Part shown: positions 44,716 through 51,494 of the stretch, one piece after another
How the letters are laid out: the number at the start of each line of letters is the position of its first letter
Numbering within the stretch: position 1 is the stretch's first letter
Assembly (NCBI RefSeq): GCF_003344625.1
Contig: NZ_QPKJ02000006.1
Coordinates: 310,001 to 374,000, forward strand
DNA from: Solirubrobacter deserti
GTDB taxonomy: Bacteria > Actinomycetota > Thermoleophilia > Solirubrobacterales > Solirubrobacteraceae
Reading direction: 5' to 3'
Length of the DNA stretch: 64,000 nt
Program-made: the position numbers and the translations under genes
The notes under the pieces: model-generated
Seen by the model: the letters and a program-made list of their open reading frames with translations, nothing else
What the model was told of the DNA's origin: nothing
The model's database searches: none

Positions 44716-44732
44716 TACCATACACTCGTATG
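44716..44732. promoter_or_regulatory. TetR operator and overlapping divergent -10 elements
   Basis: The inverted repeat CATAC-ACTC-GTATG (44719-44723 and 44728-44732) overlaps the TetR start codon. TACCAT (44716-44721) fits a -10 for a leaderless tetR message, and on the minus strand TATGGT (44717-44722) fits a -10 for the LPDI membrane gene. Binding of TetR here would block both promoters, as is usual for divergent TetR operators. Confidence 0.55.
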
Positions 44733-45299
44733 ACACCTGCCCCGGTCGACCATGACGAACGCCGCGCGCGCCTCACCGAGGTGCTGCTGAGCGTCGTCGC
44801 GGAGTCCGGGTTGGAGGCGGCGAGCATCCGCACGATCGCCGACCGCGCGGGCGTCTCGATCGGCACCGTCCAGCACTACTTCAAGAGCAAGGACGAGATG
44901 TTGCGGCACGCGTACCAGGTCGTGAGCGACGACATCGGCCGGCGCGCCGACGAGCGCGCGAACGCCGCCGGCTCGTGGAAGGGCGCGGTCCGCGAGATCC
45001 TGCTCGAGCTGCTGCCGCTCGACGCGCGCCGCACGGCCGCGCTGCGCGTGTCCATCGCGTTCGCCCACCGCGCGATGTTCTCGCCCGAGCTCGGGGCCAA
45101 GCTGCGCGCCGACCTCAACGAGCTCGAGGAGATCTTCACCACGATGCTGCGCGAGGCGGGTGTCGCGGACCCCGAGCGCGAGGCGATGACGCTGCTGGCG
45201 CTCAACTCGGGCCTCGCCGAACCGCTGCTGTTCGGCGAGGGCGATCCGCAGCGAGTGGTCGAGGCGCTCGACGCCCACCTCGACCGCCTCTTTTCCTAA
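44730..45299 (+). CDS. TetR-family transcriptional repressor
   Basis: 189 residues with the N-terminal helix-turn-helix 'ASIRTIADRAGVSIGTVQHYFKSKDEML' (shown in two pieces: 'ASIRTIADRAGVSIGTVQ' and 'HYFKSKDEML', residues ~30-58) and a helical ligand-binding C-terminal part. ATG 44730 fits a leaderless message from TACCAT at 44716. It probably represses itself and the divergent LPDI membrane protein/hydrolase pair. The stop codon lies inside the 33-bp palindrome at 45292-45324. Confidence 0.88.
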   Translation: MTPAPVDHDERRARLTEVLLSVVAESGLEAASIRTIADRAGVSIGTVQHYFKSKDEMLRHAYQVVSDDIGRRADERANAAGSWKGAVREILLELLPLDARRTAALRVSIAFAHRAMFSPELGAKLRADLNELEEIFTTMLREAGVADPEREAMTLLALNSGLAEPLLFGEGDPQRVVEALDAHLDRLFS

Positions 45300-45324
45300 A
45301 GAGGGACTGTCCCTCTTTAGGAAA
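45292..45324. terminator. Perfect 33-bp palindrome shared by two convergent gene ends
   Basis: Arms TTTCCTAAAGAGGGAC (45292-45307) and GTCCCTCTTTAGGAAA (45309-45324) are exact reverse complements around a single T at 45308. The tetR stop TAA (45297-45299) and the stop of the convergent SDR gene (45317-45319) sit at mirror-symmetric positions, and both proteins end in Ser from the same arm sequence. It should form a strong bidirectional hairpin. REP-type origin is possible because GGGAC-T-GTCCC cores are typical of such elements. Confidence 0.75.
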
Positions 45325-46144
45325 GGACCTCGCGCAGCGTGAGCGGGTCGTGGCCGGTGAGCTGGCGCACGGCGGGGCTGACCACCGCCGAGTAGCCGAG
45401 CCGCGCGCCGATGCCGAACGTCGAGTAGATCGTCGCCACCGCGTCCGGCATGCCCGCGTTCTTGACCAGGCCGCTGATGTACTCCTCGTCGCCGACGAGC
45501 ACGGGCTCGACCGGCTTGCCGCCGAGCTCCGAGAAGAGCGCCGCGAGCTCGGCCGGGCCGAGCGCCTCCGGACCCGTGATGTCGTACTCGCGGCCGTCGT
45601 GGTCGCCGCCCGCGAGCACCGCGGCGGCGGAACGGGCGCAGTCCAGGCGGCTGACGAAGCCGACCGGCCCGCCGTTGGTGACCAGGCGCCCGGTGGCGAT
45701 CGCGGCCTGGTAGGCCGGTGCCTGGATCTCGGCGTAGATGTTGTTGCGCAGCATCGCCCAGCGCGCGCCGCTCGCGCGGATGTGCTCCTCGGTCGCGCGG
45801 TGCTCGGCCGCGACCACGATCGGATTGTTGTCGGACGGGTTCGGGATCGACGTGTAGGCGATGAACCGCACGCCGCCCGCGACCGCGGCGTCGACCGCCG
45901 CCTTGTGGCCGTCCACGCGCGCGCCGATGTCCGGACCGGAGATCAGCAGCATCCGCTCGCCGCCCTCGAACGCGGCCGGCGTGGCGGCGTTCCAGTCGAA
46001 CGAGCGCACCTGCGCGCCCGGCACGTCGAGTGCCTCGGGCGCGCGGGTGAGCAGGATCAGCTCCGACGGCTCGACGGTCTTCAGCAGCTCAGCGGTGACG
46101 AGCCGGCCGAGCTGGCCGGACGCACCCGTGATGACAAGGCTCAT
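45317..46144 (-). CDS. NmrA/QorB-like NAD(P)H-binding oxidoreductase
   Basis: 275 residues with the N-terminal nucleotide motif 'ITGASGQLGRLVTAELL', 'RFIAYTSIPNPSDNNPIVVA' and 'EYDITGPEALGPAELAAL', matching atypical SDR proteins such as NmrA and quinone reductase QorB. ATG 46144 is chosen; TATCGT about nine bp upstream on this strand would fit a leaderless -10. Its stop codon lies inside the shared palindrome. Substrate not evident. Confidence 0.84.
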   Translation of the reverse strand: MSLVITGASGQLGRLVTAELLKTVEPSELILLTRAPEALDVPGAQVRSFDWNAATPAAFEGGERMLLISGPDIGARVDGHKAAVDAAVAGGVRFIAYTSIPNPSDNNPIVVAAEHRATEEHIRASGARWAMLRNNIYAEIQAPAYQAAIATGRLVTNGGPVGFVSRLDCARSAAAVLAGGDHDGREYDITGPEALGPAELAALFSELGGKPVEPVLVGDEEYISGLVKNAGMPDAVATIYSTFGIGARLGYSAVVSPAVRQLTGHDPLTLREVLS

Positions 46145-46187
46145 CCCCAAGACGATAAGAGCGGTCTCATATCGGTCACAGGGCCGC

Positions 46188-46198
46188 CTTAGCGCGAG
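46188..46198 (+). promoter_or_regulatory. 11-mer CTTAGCGCGAG upstream of the PepSY gene
   Basis: The 11-mer lies 17 bp before the PepSY start codon. The same 11 bases recur once near the promoter of the adjacent two-component operon (48937-48947). It is a candidate binding site of the OmpR-type response regulator encoded at 46706-47371. Confidence 0.4.
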
Positions 46199-46215
46199 TG
46201 CGCACGCTGAAGAGC

Positions 46216-46683
46216 ATGAAGAAGCGCACGATCGCAGGGCTGACCGCCACCACCGCCGCCGTCGCCGGGACCGCCGCCTTCGCGGTCACGGGAGCGACCG
46301 CCGCCTCCTCCTCCGACGCCGTCCGCGCCGTGCAGACCGCCTCCAAGGGCGTCTCGGCCAAGCTGTACGAGCTCGACAAGGAGCGCCGCCACTGGGAGGT
46401 CACGTTCGCCGACGGCACCCAGAAGCTCGTCGCGCTCGACGGCAGCAAGGTCACCAAGACGCGCCGCGACGACCGCGAGACCGAGGTCGACCAGGCGCGG
46501 GTCAGCCTCGTCGCGGCGCTGCGCGCCGCCGCCCCGCGCGTGGGCGAGACCGCGCTCACGGACGCCGACCTCGACAGCGACGAGGGGCAGCTCGTGTGGC
46601 AGATCGGCTTCGCCGACGACACCGACGTCGACGTCGACGCCCGCACCGGCAAGGTCCTGCGCGTGGACCGCGACGACGACTGA
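46216..46683 (+). CDS. Secreted PepSY-domain protein
   Basis: 155 residues. Signal peptide MKKRTIAGLTATTAAVAGT with cleavage near residue 35. The mature part has a PepSY-like core: 'VSAKLYELDKERRHWEVTFA', 'GQLVWQIGFADDTDVDVDAR' and 'TGKVLRVDRDDD'. PepSY proteins sit outside the membrane near peptidases or sensor kinases. ATG 46216 is preferred over GTG 46198. It is convergent with the two-component operon, a common pairing in which the kinase/regulator controls the PepSY gene. Confidence 0.82.
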   Translation: MKKRTIAGLTATTAAVAGTAAFAVTGATAASSSDAVRAVQTASKGVSAKLYELDKERRHWEVTFADGTQKLVALDGSKVTKTRRDDRETEVDQARVSLVAALRAAAPRVGETALTDADLDSDEGQLVWQIGFADDTDVDVDARTGKVLRVDRDDD

Positions 46684-46705
46684 CGCTTGCCCCCGGGGGG
46701 TCGCC

Positions 46706-47371
46706 CTACGTGGCGCGCAGGCGATACCCCATGCCGCGCACGGTCTCGATGTGCGCGGCGCCCAGCTTGCGGCGCAGGTAGCCCACGTAGACCTCGACCA
46801 CGTTGGAGCCGGGGTCGAAGTCGTAGCCCCACACCCGGGCCAGCAGCTGCTGGCGGCTGAGCACCTGGTCCGGGTGGCGCAGTAGCAGCTCCAGGAGCGC
46901 GAACTCGCGCGCCGAGAGCTCGACCGTCTCCCCGTCCACGCTCGCCCGGCGCGTACGCAGGTCGAGCGCGATCCCGCCGACGGTCAGCACCGTCGGCGCG
47001 CTCGTCCCCGCCGCGCGCAGCCGCACCTGCACGCGCGCGAGCAGCTCGTCGAACTCGAAGGGCTTGGTCACGTAGTCGTCGGCCCCGAGCTGCAGTCCGG
47101 CGACCTTGTCGCGCACGTCGTCGCGCGCGCTCAGGATCAGGATCGGCAGCGTCCGGCCCTGCGCCCGCAGCGTCCGCAGCACCTCCGTGCCGTCCAGCAC
47201 CGGCAGCCCGAGGTCCAGGATCATCAGCTCGAAGTCCTCGTCGCGCGCCAGCGCGATCGCCGACGGTCCGTCCCCCACCGCCGTGGTCACGTAGCCGGCC
47301 GCCCGCAGGCCCTTCTCCAGGAACGCGACCAGGTTGCGCTCGTCCTCGGCGATCAGGATCCGGCTGCTCAT
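46706..47371 (-). CDS. OmpR/PhoB-family response regulator
   Basis: 221 residues. Receiver domain with acidic pocket Asp10/Glu11, phospho-acceptor Asp53 in 'LMILDLGLPVLDGTEVL' and Lys103 in 'DDYVTKPFEF'; winged-helix output domain with 'ELSAREFALLELLLRHPDQV' and 'VEVYVGYLRRKLG'. The start overlaps the kinase stop (ATGA, 47368-47371). Probable targets are the PepSY gene and its own operon, both flanked by CTTAGCGCGAG. Confidence 0.93.
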   Translation of the reverse strand: MSSRILIAEDERNLVAFLEKGLRAAGYVTTAVGDGPSAIALARDEDFELMILDLGLPVLDGTEVLRTLRAQGRTLPILILSARDDVRDKVAGLQLGADDYVTKPFEFDELLARVQVRLRAAGTSAPTVLTVGGIALDLRTRRASVDGETVELSAREFALLELLLRHPDQVLSRQQLLARVWGYDFDPGSNVVEVYVGYLRRKLGAAHIETVRGMGYRLRAT

Positions 47372-48672
47372 GAGGCGGGCAGCACGATCGTGAACCTCGC
47401 GCCGTCGTCGCTCTCCAGCTCGACCCGCCCGCCGTGCGCGAGCGCGATCGTCCGGACGATCGCCAGACCCAGGCCGGTCCCGTCGCCGGCGTAGCGCTCG
47501 AAGATCCGCTCGCGGTCCTCCTCGGCCACGCCCGGGCCGGTGTCGGCCACCCACAGCCGGGCCTCGGTTCCGCTGTGAGCGGAGCCCAGCGTGATCGTGT
47601 CGCCCTCGTGCGTGTGCTGGACCGCGTTGTGCGCGAGGTTCATGACGGCCTGCGTGAGCCGCTGGCGGTCTCCGCGCAGCAACCCGGCGCCGGTCGCCTC
47701 CAGCGTCCACCGGCGCGGCGCGAGCCGCTTCGCCTTGGCCATCAGCTCGTCCGTCAGCAGGTCCAGGTCCAGCTCGGAGAGCATGAGGAAGTCCGGCCGC
47801 TCGGACTTCGCCAGCGTCAGCAGGTCCTCCACGAAGCGGCTCATCCGATCGAGCTCGTCGGACACGATCCGGTAGGTCTCCGGGTCGCGGTCGAGCAGCT
47901 GCAGATGGCCGCGGATGATCGTGATCGGCGTGCGCAGCTCGTGCCCGGCGTCGGACACGAACTCGCGCTGGAGCGCGAACGCCATCTCCAGCCGGTCGAG
48001 CATCGCGTTGAACAGGTGCCCGAGCTCGGCGATGTCGTCGCCGCCGCGCACGTCGATGCGGCGCGTGAGGTCGTCGCCGGACTCGATCGAGCGGGCCGTC
48101 GCGCCGAGCTCGTCGAGCGGCGCGAGCACGCGTCCGACGGTGGCGAACGCGAGCAGCGACACGAGCACGACCACGCCGAAGCCGATCCCGGCCGCGACGC
48201 GCACGGCCTCCGCCACCTCGCCCCGCTCGCGTCCGAGGTCGGAGGTCACGACGAACGTCCCGACGCGCTCCCCGCGCAGGTTCACGGGCACGGCCAGGTA
48301 GCGGTAGGAGTCGTCGAGGTCGCCGCGCTCGACCGCGTCCACGTCGCCGAGGTCCCGCACGCCGTCGATCAGCTCCTGGCTCGCGCCGAGGTCGGCGTTG
48401 GAGCGGTACGGCTGCTCGCCGACGAACGTGAACGACGCCTCGGCCTCGTCGGGCACGTCGCGCGCCAGGAACTGGTCGAAGAGCGTGCGCGCGTCGGCGA
48501 CCCGCACCTGCTCGGCGAACTGCTGCAGCTCGGCCGCCTCCTGCGCGAGCGCGGACTGGATGCGCGCGTCGACACGCGCCAGCAGCACCTGCCGCAGCGC
48601 GAGCGTCGACAGCGCCGTCGCGAGCGCGAACAGCAGCGCGACCGACAGCACGATCCGCGTCCGGCTACTCAT
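47368..48672 (-). CDS. Sensor histidine kinase of two-component system
   Basis: 434 residues. Two membrane helices (~8-28 and ~160-180) frame an extracytoplasmic sensor; HAMP region follows ('VLAPLDELGATARSIESGDD'), then H-box 'FVSDAGHELRTPITIIRGH' with His244, N-box 'NLAHNAVQHTHEGD', G1 'VADTGPGVAEEDRERIFERY' and G2 'GTGLGLAIV'. It phosphorylates the regulator encoded next. The start overlaps the end of the small acidic membrane gene by 8 bp, giving a three-gene operon. Confidence 0.93.
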   Translation of the reverse strand: MSSRTRIVLSVALLFALATALSTLALRQVLLARVDARIQSALAQEAAELQQFAEQVRVADARTLFDQFLARDVPDEAEASFTFVGEQPYRSNADLGASQELIDGVRDLGDVDAVERGDLDDSYRYLAVPVNLRGERVGTFVVTSDLGRERGEVAEAVRVAAGIGFGVVVLVSLLAFATVGRVLAPLDELGATARSIESGDDLTRRIDVRGGDDIAELGHLFNAMLDRLEMAFALQREFVSDAGHELRTPITIIRGHLQLLDRDPETYRIVSDELDRMSRFVEDLLTLAKSERPDFLMLSELDLDLLTDELMAKAKRLAPRRWTLEATGAGLLRGDRQRLTQAVMNLAHNAVQHTHEGDTITLGSAHSGTEARLWVADTGPGVAEEDRERIFERYAGDGTGLGLAIVRTIALAHGGRVELESDDGARFTIVLPAS

Positions 48673-48880
48673 CGTCGTCGAACGGGTCCTCGTCGGCGTC
48701 GTCGTCCTCGGGCGGAGCGAACGTCGTGGGCGTCGGCGTCACGGTCGGCGCGCCGGGCAGCAGCTCGATCGCCCGCACGGCCGGGGGAGCCGGCGGCCGC
48801 ACGACCAGCGTGACGACCACGACGGTCCCGACGGCGAACGCCAGCGCGCACAGGACGACGGTCAACGGGCGCACGCGCAC
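48665..48880 (-). CDS. Small membrane protein with acidic tail, first gene of the TCS operon
   Basis: 71 residues: 'RPLTVVLCALAFAVGTVVVV' is a single membrane helix, followed by a Pro/Thr-rich stretch ('PGAPTVTPTPTTFAPPED') and an Asp/Glu tail (DDDADEDPFDDDE). The tail should lie outside the membrane or at its surface and could bind divalent cations. It overlaps the kinase gene by 8 bp. No family recognised; a cation buffer or kinase accessory is a guess from position only. Confidence 0.66.
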   Translation of the reverse strand: MRVRPLTVVLCALAFAVGTVVVVTLVVRPPAPPAVRAIELLPGAPTVTPTPTTFAPPEDDDADEDPFDDDE

Positions 48881-48936
48881 CCGCCCGAGGTTGGGGCGTC
48901 CGGCTCGGCTGGACGTAAGACGACGATGAGAACACT

Positions 48937-48947
48937 CTTAGCGCGAG
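48937..48947 (+). promoter_or_regulatory. Second copy of CTTAGCGCGAG, between the TCS operon and the MFS gene
   Basis: This copy is within the 103-bp divergent region between the TCS operon start (48880) and the exporter start (48984). It sits inside an imperfect palindrome ACTCTTAGCGC/GAGCGATGAGT (48935-48956) that pairs at 8 of 11 positions. Candidate response-regulator site controlling the TCS operon, the exporter, or both. Confidence 0.4.
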
Positions 48948-48983
48948 CGATGAGTTTCGGGCGCGCGTGCCGTCTGTACGGGC

Positions 48984-50408
48984 ATGACCTCCTCCTCCCC
49001 GGAACGCAACCGCTGGGCCGCGCTCCACGTCCTGTGCGCGGGGACGCTGATGATCGTCCTCGACGCCACGATCGTGAACGTCGCCCTCCCCTCCATCCAG
49101 GACGACCTGTCCTTCACCGCCAGCAACCTGGCGTGGGTCGTCAACGCGTACCTGATCGCCTTCGGCGGCCTGCTGCTGCTGGCCGGCCGCGCCGGTGACC
49201 TGATCGGGCAGCGCACCGTCTTCCTCACCGGCCTCGCCATCTTCACCCTCGCTTCAATCGCCTGCGCGGTCGCGCAGACCCAGGGGATGTTGATCGCCGC
49301 CCGCTTCGTGCAGGGCGCGGGCGGCGCGCTCACCTCCGCGGTCGTCCTCGGGATGATCGTGACGATGTTCCCGCAGCCGCGCGAGCAGGCCAAGGCGCTC
49401 GGCGTCTACGGCTTCGTGGCCTCCGCGGGCGGGTCGATCGGCCTGCTGGCCGGCGGCGTGCTCACGGACGCGCTCGACTGGCACTGGATCTTCCTCATCA
49501 ACGCGCCGATCGGGATCGTCGTCGGCGTCCTGGCGCTGCGGCTGGTCGAGGACCGGCCCGGCATCGGCATCCGCGCGGGCGCCGATCTGCCCGGCGCCGC
49601 GCTGCTCACGGGCGGCGTGATGGTGGGCGTCTACGCCGTCCTCGGTGTCGCCGAGCACGGCTGGCTCGCCCAGCGCACGCTCATCCTCGCCGGCGTCGCC
49701 GCCGTCGCGCTGGTCGCCTTCCTCGTGCGCCAGGCCCGCATCGCGACGCCGCTGATGCCGCTGCGCCTGTTCGCGTCACGCGACGTGACCGGCGCGAACG
49801 TCGTGATGGCGCTGCTGGTGGTCGGCATGTTCAGCCTGTTCTTCCTGGGGGCGCTGTATCTCCAGCTCGTCCTGGGCTACGACCCGCTGGCCGTCGGCCT
49901 GGCGTTCCTGCCCTCCACCGTCGTGATGGGCATCACGTCGCTCAAGCTCTCCCAGCACTTCGCGCCCCGCACGATCCTCGTGCCGAGCATGCTGCTGATC
50001 GTCGCGGGTCTGCTGCTGTTCGCCCGCGCGCCGATCGACGGGAACTTCGTCGTCGACGTGCTGCCCGCGACCGTGCTGATCGGCCTGGGCGCCGGCCTCT
50101 CCACCCCCGCGCTGATGACGCTCGCGATGTCCGGCGTCCGGCCCGAGGACTCGGGCCTGGCCTCCGGCCTGATCAACACGACCGTGCAGGTCGGCGGCGC
50201 GATCGGCCTCGCCGTGCTGGCGACGCTCGCGGCCGAGCGCACGGGCGCTTCGACCGCGCCCGCGGACCTGCTCTCCGGCTACCACTACGCGTTCGTGGTC
50301 GGCGCGGGCGTGCTGCTGGTCGCCACCGCCGTCGCGCTGTGGCTCTCCCGCCCGTCAGCGCTGCGTGTATTCGGCGTCCGTGACGTGGTCGCCCCAGATC
50401 GCGTCTGA
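48984..50408 (+). CDS. MFS exporter, DHA2 (EmrB/QacA) family
   Basis: 474 residues with about fourteen hydrophobic segments. Family motifs include 'LDATIVNVALPSIQDDL', 'WVVNAYLIAFGGLLLLAGRA' with 'GDLIGQR' (motif A) and 'RFVQGAGGALTSAVV'. DHA2 proteins expel drugs or toxic organics by proton antiport. Divergent from the two-component operon and possibly controlled by it. The 3' end overlaps the convergent cupin gene by 54 bp. Confidence 0.92.
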   Translation: MTSSSPERNRWAALHVLCAGTLMIVLDATIVNVALPSIQDDLSFTASNLAWVVNAYLIAFGGLLLLAGRAGDLIGQRTVFLTGLAIFTLASIACAVAQTQGMLIAARFVQGAGGALTSAVVLGMIVTMFPQPREQAKALGVYGFVASAGGSIGLLAGGVLTDALDWHWIFLINAPIGIVVGVLALRLVEDRPGIGIRAGADLPGAALLTGGVMVGVYAVLGVAEHGWLAQRTLILAGVAAVALVAFLVRQARIATPLMPLRLFASRDVTGANVVMALLVVGMFSLFFLGALYLQLVLGYDPLAVGLAFLPSTVVMGITSLKLSQHFAPRTILVPSMLLIVAGLLLFARAPIDGNFVVDVLPATVLIGLGAGLSTPALMTLAMSGVRPEDSGLASGLINTTVQVGGAIGLAVLATLAAERTGASTAPADLLSGYHYAFVVGAGVLLVATAVALWLSRPSALRVFGVRDVVAPDRV

Positions 50409-50747
50409 GCCGTCGTCGGCGATCTCCTGCATCGCCAAGTGGGTCATGAAGTTCGCTGAATCGGCACCGTGCCAGTGCTCTTCCCCGGGCTCGAAGTGCA
50501 CGGTATCGCCGGCCCGGATGGGCTCGATCCTTCCTCCGCGCGACTGCGCGAGGCCCGAGCCCTCCGTGACGTGGATCGTCTGGCCGAACGGATGTTTGTG
50601 CCAGGCGGTCCGCGCGCCGGGCGTGAAGTGCACGCTCAGCAGCTTCACGTGCGGGCCGGTGGTGATCGGGTCGATGTACACGTCGCCCGTGAACCACTCG
50701 GCGGGGCCGCGCTGGGTCGCGTGCTGGTGGGGACGAATCACTTCCAT
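50355..50747 (-). CDS. Cupin-domain protein
   Basis: 130 residues forming a single cupin barrel: 'FTPGARTAWHKHPFGQTIHV' (metal His pair), 'GDTVHFEPGEEHWHG' (third and fourth ligands) and 'MTHLAMQEI'. A near-ideal AGGAG precedes the ATG. The metal sites look intact, so an enzymatic or small-molecule-binding role is plausible. It is third in an operon with the 247-residue protein (10-bp overlap) and the PhoD-like phosphatase. Confidence 0.88.
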   Translation of the reverse strand: MEVIRPHQHATQRGPAEWFTGDVYIDPITTGPHVKLLSVHFTPGARTAWHKHPFGQTIHVTEGSGLAQSRGGRIEPIRAGDTVHFEPGEEHWHGADSANFMTHLAMQEIADDGSDAIWGDHVTDAEYTQR

Positions 50748-51481
50748 GTGGTTTCTCCTGGACCGAGGACGCGGCAGTGGCGGTCGCGGATCACGGCCCG
50801 CCCTTCGATCTTGCGGCCGAACTCCCCGAAGGCGTCCGTCCACCAGCGGGCCCCGTTCCACAGGTGCTCGGGGGCGGAGTTGCGGTCGTTGGCACCGGGG
50901 GTGAGGTCGAGCTGGATGGCCTCGAAGCAGTACTCGATCAGCGCCGAGGCCGCCATCGGGATGCCCTGCTCGAGCGGGTTCGCGGTGCCGCGCGTCCACA
51001 GGTAGGCCTGCCAGAAGCCGAGCGCCTCGAACAAGTCGTAGCGCAGGCGCTCGAGGTTGGGCTCTTTGACGGCGCGGTGGGCCACCGCGGCCGCCTCCTC
51101 GTCGCTCATGCTCACCTTGAGCAGCGCGACGTTGGGGTCGCGCTCGTAGAGGTCGAGCGTCCCGGGCGTGATGGCGTTGTCGGCCGGCTCGGGGAAGTGG
51201 CCGGCGCGGCTGTGCAGGGTCACCTCGCGGATCCCGTCGTCGACCACCAGGAACGCGTGCGACCACAGGCTCGGGCGGCGGTCCCAGCGCAGGATCGACT
51301 GCGCGCGGCGCAGCGCGACACCGGGCAGGTCGCAGGCGCCGACGAGCCCGATCAGCGCCCGCGGGCCGCCGAGCTGGTCCGTGGCCTCGGCGAAGAAGCG
51401 CGTGTTGTCCTCTTCGGCGTACGTGTCCGTGACGTCCTTGACGTCCGGGTTCTGTTCAGCGCTGTTGGAGTGCCGGAGCAC
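50738..51481 (-). CDS. Unknown protein, possibly a permuted NlpC/P60-like (YiiX-type) hydrolase
   Basis: 247 residues from a GTG with GGAGGAG just upstream. The segment 'SILRWDRRPSLWSHAFLVVDDGIREVT' (quoted as 'RPSLWSHAFLVVDDG' and 'IREVTLHS') resembles the His motif of permuted NlpC/P60 hydrolases such as YiiX, but a catalytic Cys is not obvious in the usual place; a single candidate lies in 'GACDLPGVAL' (Cys ~50). I treat the assignment as weak. Second gene of the PhoD-cupin operon. Confidence 0.55.
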   Translation of the reverse strand: MLRHSNSAEQNPDVKDVTDTYAEEDNTRFFAEATDQLGGPRALIGLVGACDLPGVALRRAQSILRWDRRPSLWSHAFLVVDDGIREVTLHSRAGHFPEPADNAITPGTLDLYERDPNVALLKVSMSDEEAAAVAHRAVKEPNLERLRYDLFEALGFWQAYLWTRGTANPLEQGIPMAASALIEYCFEAIQLDLTPGANDRNSAPEHLWNGARWWTDAFGEFGRKIEGRAVIRDRHCRVLGPGETTWK

Positions 51482-51494
51482 TGGTTCTCCTCCT

